Assembly: GCA_006515795.1 (NCBI GenBank)
Contig: VFMC01000100.1
Location: 1-11,523 of the forward strand
Origin: Acidimicrobiaceae bacterium
GTDB lineage: Bacteria > Actinomycetota > Acidimicrobiia > Acidimicrobiales > Ilumatobacteraceae
Length of the DNA: 11,523 nucleotides
Direction of reading: 5' to 3'
Within the stretch, counting starts at the first letter, position 1. Each line of letters begins with the position of its first letter. The notes under the pieces are model-generated. The model made no database searches. It saw only the letters and a program-made list of their open reading frames with translations, and was not told where the DNA came from. Shown one piece after another: positions 5,689 through 11,523 of this stretch. The translations under genes were made by a program, and so were the position numbers.

Positions 5689-6669
5689 ATGGGCGCGCCA
5701 GCCGTGACCGACACCGTGGTCGGCTCCTCTGCGCACCTGTACGCGATCCAGGCCGACATCCAGGCCGACATCCAGGCCGACATCCCGGCCGACATGGCGG
5801 CCACAGGGCCCGTCCACATCTCGTTGCTCGGTGTCGTTCGCGGCCACTGCGGAGCCACCGAGGTGGTGCTCGCCGGGAGTCAGCCACGACTCGTCCTGGC
5901 CTTGCTCGGCCTGAACCACGGCCGACCGGTGAGGGCAGATGAGCTGGCCGAGATGCTCTGGCCGGAGGGCCGCGCCCGCCATTGGGAGGGCGCCATTCGC
6001 GGCGTGATCAGCAAGCTCCGGGCCTTCCTGAGCGAGTTGGGGCCAGCAGCGCCCAGGCTCGACAACGTCGGGCACACCTATCGCCTCGTGTGCGGCGATC
6101 ACGCGACGATCGACATCTGGCATGCGGAGCGACAAGTCGCCGAGGCCGCATCCCACATGGCGGCCGGACTGGCCGGCGAAGCCGCAACCGTTGCCGAGCG
6201 TGCCGCAGTCGTTCTGACCGACAGGTTGCTCCCGGGCCACGACGGCGAGTGGCTCGAAGCTTGGAGAGAGCAGTTCTCCGCGATGCGCCGACGCGCGCTC
6301 CGGCTCGCGGCCGTCGCCAACACAGCGTGCGGCGATCACGACAAGGCGATCCGCCTCGCTGCCGATTCCGTCTCAGACGATCTCTACGACGAGGAGAGCC
6401 ATCGCGTGCTCATGGCTGTCCATCTCGCTGCCGGAAATCGCGCCGCCGCCCTGCGCGCCTACGGCAACTGCAGGAGGGTGCTCGCCGAAGATCTCGGAGT
6501 GTCACCTTCGGCCGGGTGGGATCGCGCCTCCACCGCGGCCGACTCGCCGACTGCTGCCCCTCGTCGAGGACAGGCCGTTCGTGGGCCGCGACCCGGAGCT
6601 GGCGGTGATCGCGGAGTGCTGGGAGGCGGCACGCAGCGGTTCCCGCCAGGTAGTCCTCGTCCGCGGTGA
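5689..6669 (+). CDS. AfsR/SARP-family transcriptional regulator: winged helix plus BTAD domain
   Basis: The ATG at 5689 follows AGGAGGAG by two bases, the best ribosome site in the window, and so is preferred over the ATG at 5566. Residues 1-40 are a low-complexity leader with four near-identical tetrapeptides (IQAD x3, IPAD). Residues 43-135 match the OmpR/PhoB-like winged helix of SARPs: VHISLLGVV, LALLGLNHGRPVRADELAEMLWPEG, IRGVISKLRAFL, VGHTYRLV. Residues 142-275 match the BTAD helical domain: DIWHAERQVAEA, LLPGHDGEWLEAWREQF, DLYDEESHRVLMAVHLAAGNRAAALRAYGNC in sequence, then LAEDLGVSPSA. Past residue 275 the frame turns into Gly/Arg/Pro sequence unlike the family, and it stops at 6669. 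The ATPase part that often follows BTAD begins in the +1 frame. So either a frameshift splits one AfsR-like gene, or this is a stand-alone SARP with a random tail. Probable DNA-binding activator. Likely regulates itself or the divergent gene. Confidence 0.85.
   Translation: MGAPAVTDTVVGSSAHLYAIQADIQADIQADIPADMAATGPVHISLLGVVRGHCGATEVVLAGSQPRLVLALLGLNHGRPVRADELAEMLWPEGRARHWEGAIRGVISKLRAFLSELGPAAPRLDNVGHTYRLVCGDHATIDIWHAERQVAEAASHMAAGLAGEAATVAERAAVVLTDRLLPGHDGEWLEAWREQFSAMRRRALRLAAVANTACGDHDKAIRLAADSVSDDLYDEESHRVLMAVHLAAGNRAAALRAYGNCRRVLAEDLGVSPSAGWDRASTAADSPTAAPRRGQAVRGPRPGAGGDRGVLGGGTQRFPPGSPRPR
5746..5793 (+). repeat. Four in-frame 12-bp tandem repeats in the regulator leader
   Basis: ATCCAGGCCGAC occurs three times in a row and a fourth time with one change (ATCCCGGCCGAC). 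It encodes IQAD, IQAD, IQAD, IPAD at residues 20-35, before the DNA-binding domain. The length, a multiple of three, keeps the frame whatever the copy number, so slippage could vary the leader without loss of function. This is also a place where short-read assemblies may miscount units. Confidence 0.85.
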
Positions 6670-8065
6670 AGCAGGGATCGGGAAGACCCGAACCGGGTTG
6701 GAAGCGGTCAGGCGGATGGAGGCTGCCAACGTTCTCTACGGTCGCTCGAGCGCCGAGCAGATCATCGCCTTCGAGCCCTTCGTCGAGGCGATCGGCCGCT
6801 TCGCCGAGCGCATCGGCGACGACGAGGTCGCCAGGCTGATCGACGGGTTCGAACCGGAGATCGTCTCGCTGGTGCCGTCGCTCGCCACCCGGCACCTCCA
6901 CCAACCACTGGTGAGAGATCTGGGCGATTCGCCTCCGAGCACCCGCCCGACCCTCTTCGAGTCGATCACCGCTGTCCTCGCGCGGGTCACCCGGGCGCCG
7001 ACCGTTCTCGCTCTCGACGACCTCCAGTGGGCCGATCAGTCGAGCCTGTCGATGCTCCGTCACGTCGTCCGCCGACTGGACCAGGCGCACCTGCTCGTTC
7101 TCGTCACCTATCGCGATGACTGCCGACCCAGCGCGGCGATGGCCGACGCGATCAGCGACCTGCATCGCACCGACGGATGCCGTTCCGTGCGTCTCGGCGG
7201 GCTCGGAGTCCACGACATCGCCGACCTGTTGCGCCTGGCCGCCGTCCCCAACGCCGATCAGGTCGGCGAGGTGCTGCGCGAACGTACCGGGGGCAACAGC
7301 TTCTACGTCACGCAGGTGCTGTCCGCCGCCGCCGAGGCACCCGCGGCGCGCGCCTCGTTCGACCCGCTCCACGTACCCGACAACGTGAGCGAGGTGATCA
7401 GACATCGCACCGCCACGCTCTCCGCCGCGGCCCAGCAGGTGCTGGCAATGGCTGCAGTGATCGGTACCGGAGTACCTCGCCGCTATCTGGAACCGGCCAT
7501 CGAAGTTGTCGGTGGCTCGGTCGACGCGGTGGAGGAACTGATCGGCCGGCGGTTTCTCCTCGAGGACGTTCGTGGCGATTTCGGCTTCGCCCATGGAATC
7601 GTGCGCGACGCCGTCTACGGAGGGCTTTCGCTCAGCCGTCGGCGGCAGCTTCATCGCGCCGTCGCCTCCGCACTGCTGGCGCACGGCACCGGCAAGGACC
7701 TCCACGTCGGCGCTGCGCTCGCGCACCACCTCGATCTGGCCGTTGATCCGTCGAGCGACGCGATGCTGGCCGACGCGTGTCGGAAGGCCGGCGATCATGC
7801 CATGGGCATCTGGGCTTACGAACAAGCAGCCGGCTTCTACCGGCGTGCGCTCGCGGCGCACCGGCGATGCGGGCCGGACAGCGATACTGCCAGCGTCGCT
7901 GTCACCATGGCCGACATCGACAGAGCGACGTTGCTGGGCGACGTCGTCGAACGCATCACAGAGACCTGCACGCCAGCCGATCGACCCGTCGGGACCGACC
8001 AAGATTTCCCGCTGGAAGATCTGGCCGCGCTAGACCGCGTACGGATCCCAGGCGGGATCGGCTGA
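6581..8065 (+). CDS. STAND/AAA ATPase, probably the C-terminal part of a frameshifted AfsR-like regulator
   Basis: Open from GTG 6581 for 494 residues, but homology begins upstream in the same frame: LLPLVEDRPF (6551-6580) runs into VGRDPEL, the usual start of the AAA_16 domain. Walker A is GEAGIGKT (29-36), Walker B VLALDDLQWAD (142-152), then VTYRDD (175-180) and GGNSFYV (237-243), typical of ATPase modules in AfsR and LuxR-type (MalT-like) regulators. ATP-driven oligomerisation would switch the attached DNA-binding domain. The helical region after 270 fits the usual winged-helix and TPR connection, yet the protein ends soon after YEQAAGFYRRALAAHRRCG. Relatives commonly continue for several hundred residues with TPRs. 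The upstream BTAD domain is in another frame. The true gene is probably one reading unit from 5689. If separate, GTG 6581 has only a poor Shine-Dalgarno (AGG at 6572) and would cut the domain's first residues. The 3' end overlaps the convergent gene by 36 bases. Confidence 0.82.
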   Translation: MGRDPELAVIAECWEAARSGSRQVVLVRGEAGIGKTRTGLEAVRRMEAANVLYGRSSAEQIIAFEPFVEAIGRFAERIGDDEVARLIDGFEPEIVSLVPSLATRHLHQPLVRDLGDSPPSTRPTLFESITAVLARVTRAPTVLALDDLQWADQSSLSMLRHVVRRLDQAHLLVLVTYRDDCRPSAAMADAISDLHRTDGCRSVRLGGLGVHDIADLLRLAAVPNADQVGEVLRERTGGNSFYVTQVLSAAAEAPAARASFDPLHVPDNVSEVIRHRTATLSAAAQQVLAMAAVIGTGVPRRYLEPAIEVVGGSVDAVEELIGRRFLLEDVRGDFGFAHGIVRDAVYGGLSLSRRRQLHRAVASALLAHGTGKDLHVGAALAHHLDLAVDPSSDAMLADACRKAGDHAMGIWAYEQAAGFYRRALAAHRRCGPDSDTASVAVTMADIDRATLLGDVVERITETCTPADRPVGTDQDFPLEDLAALDRVRIPGGIG

Positions 8066-9013
8066 CTCGAGATGGGTCATGAGATGCCCGACCACGAGCG
8101 TTGGAGCTAGGCCGGATTCGTCGCTCGACTGGAGGCTCGGGGTGAGCGCCGATGGCGCGGATGCGGTCCAGGTGGTCATGCCCGGCTCGAGGGAGTTGAA
8201 CCGCTCGGCGAGCGGGCGCAGATCGACCCTCGGCAGGGGTCGGCGCGACTGGTACTGCACCCAGCTCTCATATCGATCGACGTAGCTGTAGCGATTGCCA
8301 TGCACCAGCAGAAGTCGCAGGCAGGTAGTCGCGTTGTTCACCGCCATCGGGTGAACGCCGGCGAAAGCATCCGAAGCGAAGCGGTGGCCACCCCGGCTCG
8401 GTTCGGCGTCGCCGATCTTCACAACCGCGAGGTCGATGTCGGCGCGCTCCTCGATGATGATCGCACCCGCATCGAAGGCGGCCTCACTTGCGACGAGTTG
8501 CGCGTCCTCCTCCGCCCACAGATCGCGGAAGCGCTCGGGTTCGACCGCGATCGGGATGACCAGCTCGAGCATCGCTTCGTACAGCACGGCGCATTGCTCT
8601 TCGTAGGGGCCGACGAGGTGCGCAGCGAGCGGCGAGCGTTCCGGGTGGGCGTACGTCCAGATCGCCATCGAGGCACGCGCCGCCTGACGATGCCGGTAGG
8701 TGGCGAAGTCGCCGGCCGCGGCAACGTCGGTGAGCAGAGCTTCGTGCTCGATGGCGGAGTCGGGATCGACGAGGGCGAGCATGGCGACGAGGCCATCTTG
8801 ATCGAAGTGGTTGTTGGTCACCACCTCGGCGCCAGGATCGTCGCCGCGACGGATGAACCGGAACGCCATCTGCGCCGACAGATCGGCGGCGAGCCCGGGC
8901 GGCTGGGCGATGCCTGGCCAGTGCGTCAGGGTCAGCACCGTGGCCGCGTTCGGTGATCCGTCGACAACGACGTTCGGAACGTCGATCGTCGAGTTGTACT
9001 CGCGGAAACGCAT
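8030..9013 (-). CDS. DUF6687-like protein of unknown function
   Basis: A 327-residue predicted soluble protein starting MRFREYNSTIDVPNVVVDG. From memory this resembles the actinobacterial family DUF6687, but I could not search. The best-marked motif is TNNHFDQDGLVAML (66-79). HxDxDG is also the form of motif I in DHH-superfamily phosphoesterases, which bind metal there. Other family-like stretches are LTLTHWPG (27-34), GPYEEQCAVLYEAMLELV (135-152) and FAGVHPMAVNNATTCLRLLLVHG (217-239 in two parts). No DHH motif is visible, so the link is only suggestive. I prefer the ATG at 9013. A start at 9100 would add 29 residues of GC-rich sequence across the promoter region, and GTG 9019 is another option. 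GGGG lies five to eight bases before the ATG. It is divergent from the NfeD/SPFH operon and convergent with the ATPase gene. Confidence 0.8.
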   Translation of the reverse strand: MRFREYNSTIDVPNVVVDGSPNAATVLTLTHWPGIAQPPGLAADLSAQMAFRFIRRGDDPGAEVVTNNHFDQDGLVAMLALVDPDSAIEHEALLTDVAAAGDFATYRHRQAARASMAIWTYAHPERSPLAAHLVGPYEEQCAVLYEAMLELVIPIAVEPERFRDLWAEEDAQLVASEAAFDAGAIIIEERADIDLAVVKIGDAEPSRGGHRFASDAFAGVHPMAVNNATTCLRLLLVHGNRYSYVDRYESWVQYQSRRPLPRVDLRPLAERFNSLEPGMTTWTASAPSALTPSLQSSDESGLAPTLVVGHLMTHLESADPAWDPYAV

Positions 9014-9045
9014 CGACACCCCGTTCGGCCATCCAGCTGGCTCGT

Positions 9046-9051
9046 ACAGTA
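9046..9051 (-). promoter_or_regulatory. Possible -10 box of the DUF6687-like gene inside a 13-bp palindrome
   Basis: On the minus strand TACTGT lies 32 bases before the ATG at 9013. It sits within TCGTACAGTACGA (9042-9054), a perfect palindrome apart from the central base, which could be a small operator. No good -35 box was found 16-19 bases upstream, so the call is weak. Confidence 0.28.
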
Positions 9052-9104
9052 CGACTTCCGCGGCGACGGCGCCCCGACCGGGTCGAGTGGGCCTCGACAC
9101 CCAT

Positions 9105-9110
9105 TAGGGT
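9105..9110 (+). promoter_or_regulatory. Putative -10 box of the NfeD/SPFH operon
   Basis: TAGGGT would start transcription near 9117 and give a very short leader. That leader holds GGAGG at 9117-9121, ten bases before the GTG at 9132. The -35 region (GTCGAG near 9082) matches poorly. Confidence 0.35.
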
Positions 9111-9131
9111 TGTGTCGGAGGTGCCGTCGGA

Positions 9132-9584
9132 GTGGCCATCGTCTGGACCGTGATCTGTGTACTGCTTCTCGCAGTCGAACTGCACCACCTCGCCTTCTTC
9201 GCCCTTTTCGGCGCAATCGGAGCAGCGGCTGCCGCGGTCGTCGCCGTGATCGCGCCGTCGGTGGTGCCGTTGCAGATCGTGGTGGCCGCGGCCGTCGCAG
9301 CAGTCGGAGTGGTCGCCGTTCGACCGTTCGTGAGCCGGGCCTTCGCCCGGCGCGGCCCGAACCTGCGCATCGGGGGCGTGCACGGTGGTCTGATCGCCGC
9401 CAGAGGACTCACCCTCGACGAGGTCGGTTCCGATTCCGGCCACGTCCGCCTCCTCGGCGAGACGTGGCTGGCAGTCACGAGCTACGGGGGACCGATCCCA
9501 GCCAAGACCCCGGTGATCGTCACCAACGTCGTCGGGACGACTCTCACCGTGAGACCCGCTCAAGACCACTTGGAGCTCCCATGA
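9132..9584 (+). CDS. NfeD-like membrane protein with C-terminal OB fold
   Basis: A 150-residue protein. Hydrophobic helices occupy about 2-40 and 46-65, with ELHHLAFFALFGAIG between, the short NfeD arrangement. Residues 84-142 form the soluble OB-fold domain: GLIAARGLTLDEV, GHVRLLGETWLAVTS with the hallmark GEtW, IPAKTPVIVTNVVGTTLTV. In many bacteria NfeD is encoded beside an SPFH protein. The pair is thought to organise membrane microdomains, with the OB fold contacting the SPFH partner. The start is a GTG with GGAGG ten bases upstream. The stop overlaps the next ATG as ATGA, indicating translational coupling. This is the short form, without the ClpP-like protease domain found in long NfeD proteins. 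Confidence 0.9.
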   Translation: MAIVWTVICVLLLAVELHHLAFFALFGAIGAAAAAVVAVIAPSVVPLQIVVAAAVAAVGVVAVRPFVSRAFARRGPNLRIGGVHGGLIAARGLTLDEVGSDSGHVRLLGETWLAVTSYGGPIPAKTPVIVTNVVGTTLTVRPAQDHLELP

Positions 9585-10516
9585 TCGCAATCAGTTCGTT
9601 CGGCATCAGCGCCTTCGTCGTCTTGGTTCTCTTGGTGCTGGTCCTGCTCGTCATGCTGCGCAACATGGTCAACATCGTGCAGCAGGGCGAGGTCGGTGTG
9701 GTCAAGCGTCTCGGCGAGTACCGCAAGACGCACGAGCCGGGCTTGGTGATCATCGGCCCGTTCATCGACTCTCTGCAGCGTGTCGACATGCGCGAGATCC
9801 CGGTACCGGGCGACCGGCAGGAGGTGATCACGAGGGACAACGTGGTGGTCACGGTCAACGCGACGATCTTCACCCAGATAGTCGACGCCAAGCAGGCGCT
9901 GTTCAGCGTGGCGAACTTCGGCATCGCGATCGACGCGTTGGCCCGTACCGCGTTGCGTTCGGTGATCGGCACGTTGTCGCTCGACGAGGCGCTGTCGGAG
10001 CGGGAGCGGATCAACACCGACGTGCAATCGCAGATGGAAGTCGTGACCGACAAGTGGGGCATCCGCATCGCCCGGATCGAGATCGTCGAGATCACTCCCC
10101 CGCCCAAGATCCTCGAGGCGCTGGCCCTGCAAAAGCAGGCCGACCAGGAGAAGCGGGCCAAGATCTTGCAGTCCGAGGGCGCTCAGCAGGCGGCGATCAA
10201 CGTCGCCGACGGTTCCGCCAAGGCGGCGATCAGAGCTGCCGAGGGTGAGCGCGAGGCGGCGATCCTGCGCGCCCAGGGCAACCGCCAGGCGTTCATCCTC
10301 GAAGCCGAGGGTCGCGCCCAGGCGATCTCGACCGTGTACCACGCGATCAGGGAAGCGAACCCCGACCCTTCACTGATCGCGATCTTGCAACTCGACACGC
10401 TGAGCAAGTTCGCCGAGAGCGACAACACCAAAATCGTCGTGCCCTTCGAGAGCGCAGCGCTTCTCGGAGCCGCCCAGGCGTTGCGGTCCGTGCTCGATTC
10501 GGTGCCCAGCAGCTGA
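9581..10516 (+). CDS. SPFH/band 7 (stomatin/prohibitin-type) membrane protein
   Basis: A 311-residue protein with one N-terminal membrane anchor (about 7-27), then the SPFH domain (29-180): IVQQGEVGVVKRLGEY, GLVIIGPFIDSLQRVDMRE, ITRDNVVVTVNATIF, ARTALRSVIGTLSLDEAL, GIRIARIEIVEITPP. A long coiled coil follows (about 180-255), then a hydrophobic tail, IVVPFESAALLGAAQAL. Length and order match bacterial stomatins of the QmcA/YbbK type. These assemble into large membrane rings that scaffold microdomains and modulate proteases. It is translated from the ATG that overlaps the nfeD-like stop. No rearrangement or frame problem is seen. It is followed by 75 bases before the sigma factor gene, with no clear terminator, so read-through is possible. 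Confidence 0.95.
   Translation: MIAISSFGISAFVVLVLLVLVLLVMLRNMVNIVQQGEVGVVKRLGEYRKTHEPGLVIIGPFIDSLQRVDMREIPVPGDRQEVITRDNVVVTVNATIFTQIVDAKQALFSVANFGIAIDALARTALRSVIGTLSLDEALSERERINTDVQSQMEVVTDKWGIRIARIEIVEITPPPKILEALALQKQADQEKRAKILQSEGAQQAAINVADGSAKAAIRAAEGEREAAILRAQGNRQAFILEAEGRAQAISTVYHAIREANPDPSLIAILQLDTLSKFAESDNTKIVVPFESAALLGAAQALRSVLDSVPSS
10172..10336 (+). repeat. Five hendecad (11-residue) repeats in the SPFH coiled coil
   Basis: Residues 198-252 divide into SEGAQQAAINV, ADGSAKAAIRA, AEGEREAAILR, AQGNRQAFILE and AEGRAQAISTV, each with an acidic or Gln residue then Gly at positions 2-3. Eleven-residue periodicity gives a nearly straight coiled coil and is a known trait of stomatin-like proteins. 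The DNA repeats (33-bp units) are diverged, so this is an old protein repeat, not a recent duplication. Confidence 0.75.
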
Positions 10517-10591
10517 CACCTCGCTCGGGTTGCCGGCCGCGGGGAACCGGACGAGCAGGCGCGGTGTCAGGACGGGTGAAACTGAACCACC

Positions 10592-11053
10592 ATGGACGAC
10601 GTCGACGAGACGCCCGATTCGGTGCTGGCGGCTCGCGCCCGCACTGGCGATGCGGCCGCCTTCGGCGCGCTCGTCGTCCGCCACCAGCCGGCGGCGATCC
10701 GGCTGGCCACGATCGTCGGCGGCTCGCTCGACGACGCGGCCGACATCGTCCAGGAGGCGTTCGTGAAGGCCTACAGGGCACTACCCCAACAGCGCGACCT
10801 CGTTTCAGCGACACCACTCGACCCCGAAGCGGTGGCCCTCGCCACGACCGACGCGCAGTTGCTCATCGCCGCGTTGGCGCGCCTCGGCGAGCGTGACCGT
10901 CAGGTCATCGGCTTTCGCTACTTCGCCGGGCTCACCGAAGCGGAGACCGCTACAGCGCTTGATGCAGCGGCCGGCACGGTGAAGTCACGAACGGCACGAG
11001 CCCTGGCCCGGTTGCGCCAAGAGCTCGACAGATCTGGGGTTCGTGGTGACTGA
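10592..11053 (+). CDS. ECF sigma factor lacking regions 2.3-2.4
   Basis: A 153-residue sigma-70-family protein. Region 2.1-2.2 is clear: VLAARARTGDAAAFGALV (11-28) and DDAADIVQEAFVKAYRAL (47-64), where DIVQEAFVKAYR binds core polymerase. Region 4 is also clear: LLIAALARLGERDRQVIGFR (90-109) and the HTH GLTEAETATALDAAAGTVKS (113-132) for the -35 element. Between them, relatives have a further 30-45 residues with FRxWLxxIaxNxaxnxxR, which is region 2.3-2.4 (promoter melting and -10 recognition). Here LPQQRDL runs straight into VSATPLDPEAVALA. Without this part the protein should not open promoters. The junction is at about 10802, exactly where the 59-bp repeat also ends, so the deletion may be an assembly error. 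The start ATG has only weak Shine-Dalgarno support (AGGACGG at 10569). It overlaps the next gene by 8 bp, as in sigma/anti-sigma pairs. Confidence 0.8.
   Translation: MDDVDETPDSVLAARARTGDAAAFGALVVRHQPAAIRLATIVGGSLDDAADIVQEAFVKAYRALPQQRDLVSATPLDPEAVALATTDAQLLIAALARLGERDRQVIGFRYFAGLTEAETATALDAAAGTVKSRTARALARLRQELDRSGVRGD
10744..10802 (+). repeat. 59-bp exact repeat, copy 1 (inside sigma factor region 2.2)
   Basis: This segment, encoding IVQEAFVKAYRALPQQRDL, is identical to 11465-11523 in the same orientation, 721 bp apart. The base before the match differs (A versus G). Its right end coincides with the point where the sigma protein departs from its family. Confidence 0.97.
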
Positions 11054-11523
11054 CACGCTCGAACATCGGATCGAGGCGTTGGCCGGGCAGATCCCGTGCC
11101 CACCGGCGCAGCCGTTCGCCGATGAGGTGCTGCGGCGGATCTCGTCGGCGTATACACCGCCGCGACGGTCCGCGACACCTCCGATTCGACGCAGGTTCAC
11201 GATCGCGATGGCAGTCGCGGTGATCGTTGGCAGTGTGATGGTCCTACCCGGACCGCGCGGCGCCGTGGCTCGCTGGTTCGGCTTCGACAGCGTGCGCATC
11301 CAACCGAGCCAAGTTCCGACCACGACTGCGGTCGGCGGCGGATCGATGCCCGATCTCGGGGCAGCCGTCTCGGCCGCTGATGCGAAGCGCGTCAGCGGTC
11401 TGCCGTTGCCGACGCCGCCTGTCCTCGGCGAACCGACATCGATCCACGTCCTCGACACGGAGGGCATCGTCCAGGAGGCGTTCGTGAAGGCCTACAGGGC
11501 ACTACCCCAACAGCGCGACCTCG
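11046..11523 (+). CDS. Single-pass membrane protein, anti-sigma-like, cut by right window edge
   Basis: Open from GTG 11046, which overlaps the sigma factor stop by 8 bp, to the window edge (159 codons). Residues 1-50 are cytoplasmic (VTDTLEHRIEALAGQIP), 51-68 form one membrane helix (FTIAMAVAVIVGSVMVLP), and the rest would be outside: WFGFDSVRI, DLGAAVSAADAKRVSG, LPTPPVLGEPTSIHVLD. Topology, overlap and position point to a membrane partner of the ECF sigma factor, probably an anti-sigma factor, though no HxxxCxxC zinc motif is present. The extracellular motif resembles proteins found after ECF sigma genes in other actinobacteria, as I remember them. From residue 141 the sequence is IVQEAFVKAYRALPQQRDL, copied from the sigma factor. 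I do not trust this last part as the real continuation of the gene. Confidence 0.7.
   Translation, partial: MTDTLEHRIEALAGQIPCPPAQPFADEVLRRISSAYTPPRRSATPPIRRRFTIAMAVAVIVGSVMVLPGPRGAVARWFGFDSVRIQPSQVPTTTAVGGGSMPDLGAAVSAADAKRVSGLPLPTPPVLGEPTSIHVLDTEGIVQEAFVKAYRALPQQRDL
11465..11523 (+). repeat. 59-bp exact repeat, copy 2 (at the window end)
   Basis: Identical to 10744-10802. It runs to the last base given, so its full length is unknown. It interrupts the extracellular domain of the anti-sigma-like protein, but in the same codon phase as in the sigma gene. Confidence 0.97.

Noticed and set aside
6410..8002. A 530-codon open frame on the minus strand
   Set aside because: It lies antisense to the ATPase, whose Walker motifs and family pattern are clear. 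Its product has the Arg/Gly/Asp-rich composition of a high-GC shadow frame and no recognisable domain.
10543..10568. GGAAC followed by GTGTC before the sigma gene as an autoregulated ECF promoter
   Set aside because: GGAAC matches the common ECF -35, but no CGTC or CGTT lies at the usual 16-17 base spacing. The match is too weak in GC-rich DNA.
1..11523. CRISPR arrays, tRNA or rRNA genes, insertion sequences, prophage or toxin-antitoxin genes
   Set aside because: I found no regularly spaced repeats, cloverleaf-like sequence, transposase or integrase motif, or small paired genes. The only direct repeats are those listed.

Overview
The window is high-GC DNA, densely packed with genes, with GTG starts and several promoters that look leaderless (a TANNNT -10 box 6-8 bases before the start codon). 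A PimA-like glycosyltransferase, an LLM flavin oxidoreductase, an AfsR/SARP-type regulator with an ATPase part and an NfeD/SPFH pair all fit an actinobacterium. The class Acidimicrobiia is my best guess, but no marker gene settles it. I see no rRNA, tRNA, CRISPR array, transposase, integrase or phage gene. No gap between genes exceeds about 175 bases.

Layout. (1) 1-1345: the start of a GT4 glycosyltransferase (minus, running off the left edge) diverges from an LLM-class oxidoreductase gene (plus) whose frame is broken near position 611. Their -10 boxes overlap. (2) 1358-3826, minus: an M20 metallopeptidase followed by a fatty acid desaturase. A perfect 34-bp palindrome, probably an operator, lies between them. 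(3) 3869-5515, minus: a zinc-ribbon SAM methyltransferase, preceded by an unrecognised 211-residue protein made of two similar halves. (4) 5516-8065, plus: an AfsR/SARP-like regulator (winged helix plus BTAD), then a STAND-type ATPase in another frame. These are probably one gene broken by a frameshift, or two overlapping genes. The divergent intergenic region holds a 7-4-7 direct repeat like a SARP operator. (5) 8030-9013, minus: a DUF6687-like protein convergent with the ATPase gene. (6) 9132-10516, plus: a two-gene operon of an NfeD-like membrane protein and an SPFH/stomatin protein, sharing ATGA. (7) 10592-11523, plus: an ECF sigma factor gene overlapping by 8 bp a gene for a one-TM, anti-sigma-like protein that runs off the right edge.

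Unusual points. Three plus-strand coding units (LLM, regulator/ATPase, sigma factor) each lack a stretch that their families normally have. The last 59 bp of the window repeat exactly, and in the same reading frame, the part of the sigma gene that ends where its own missing segment should begin. This combination suggests assembly error or strain mixing at least as much as biology, and it should be settled before any of these genes is called degenerate or novel. The most credible biological leads are the 34-bp palindrome at the desaturase start, the SARP-like operator facing the duplicated-domain protein, and that protein itself.
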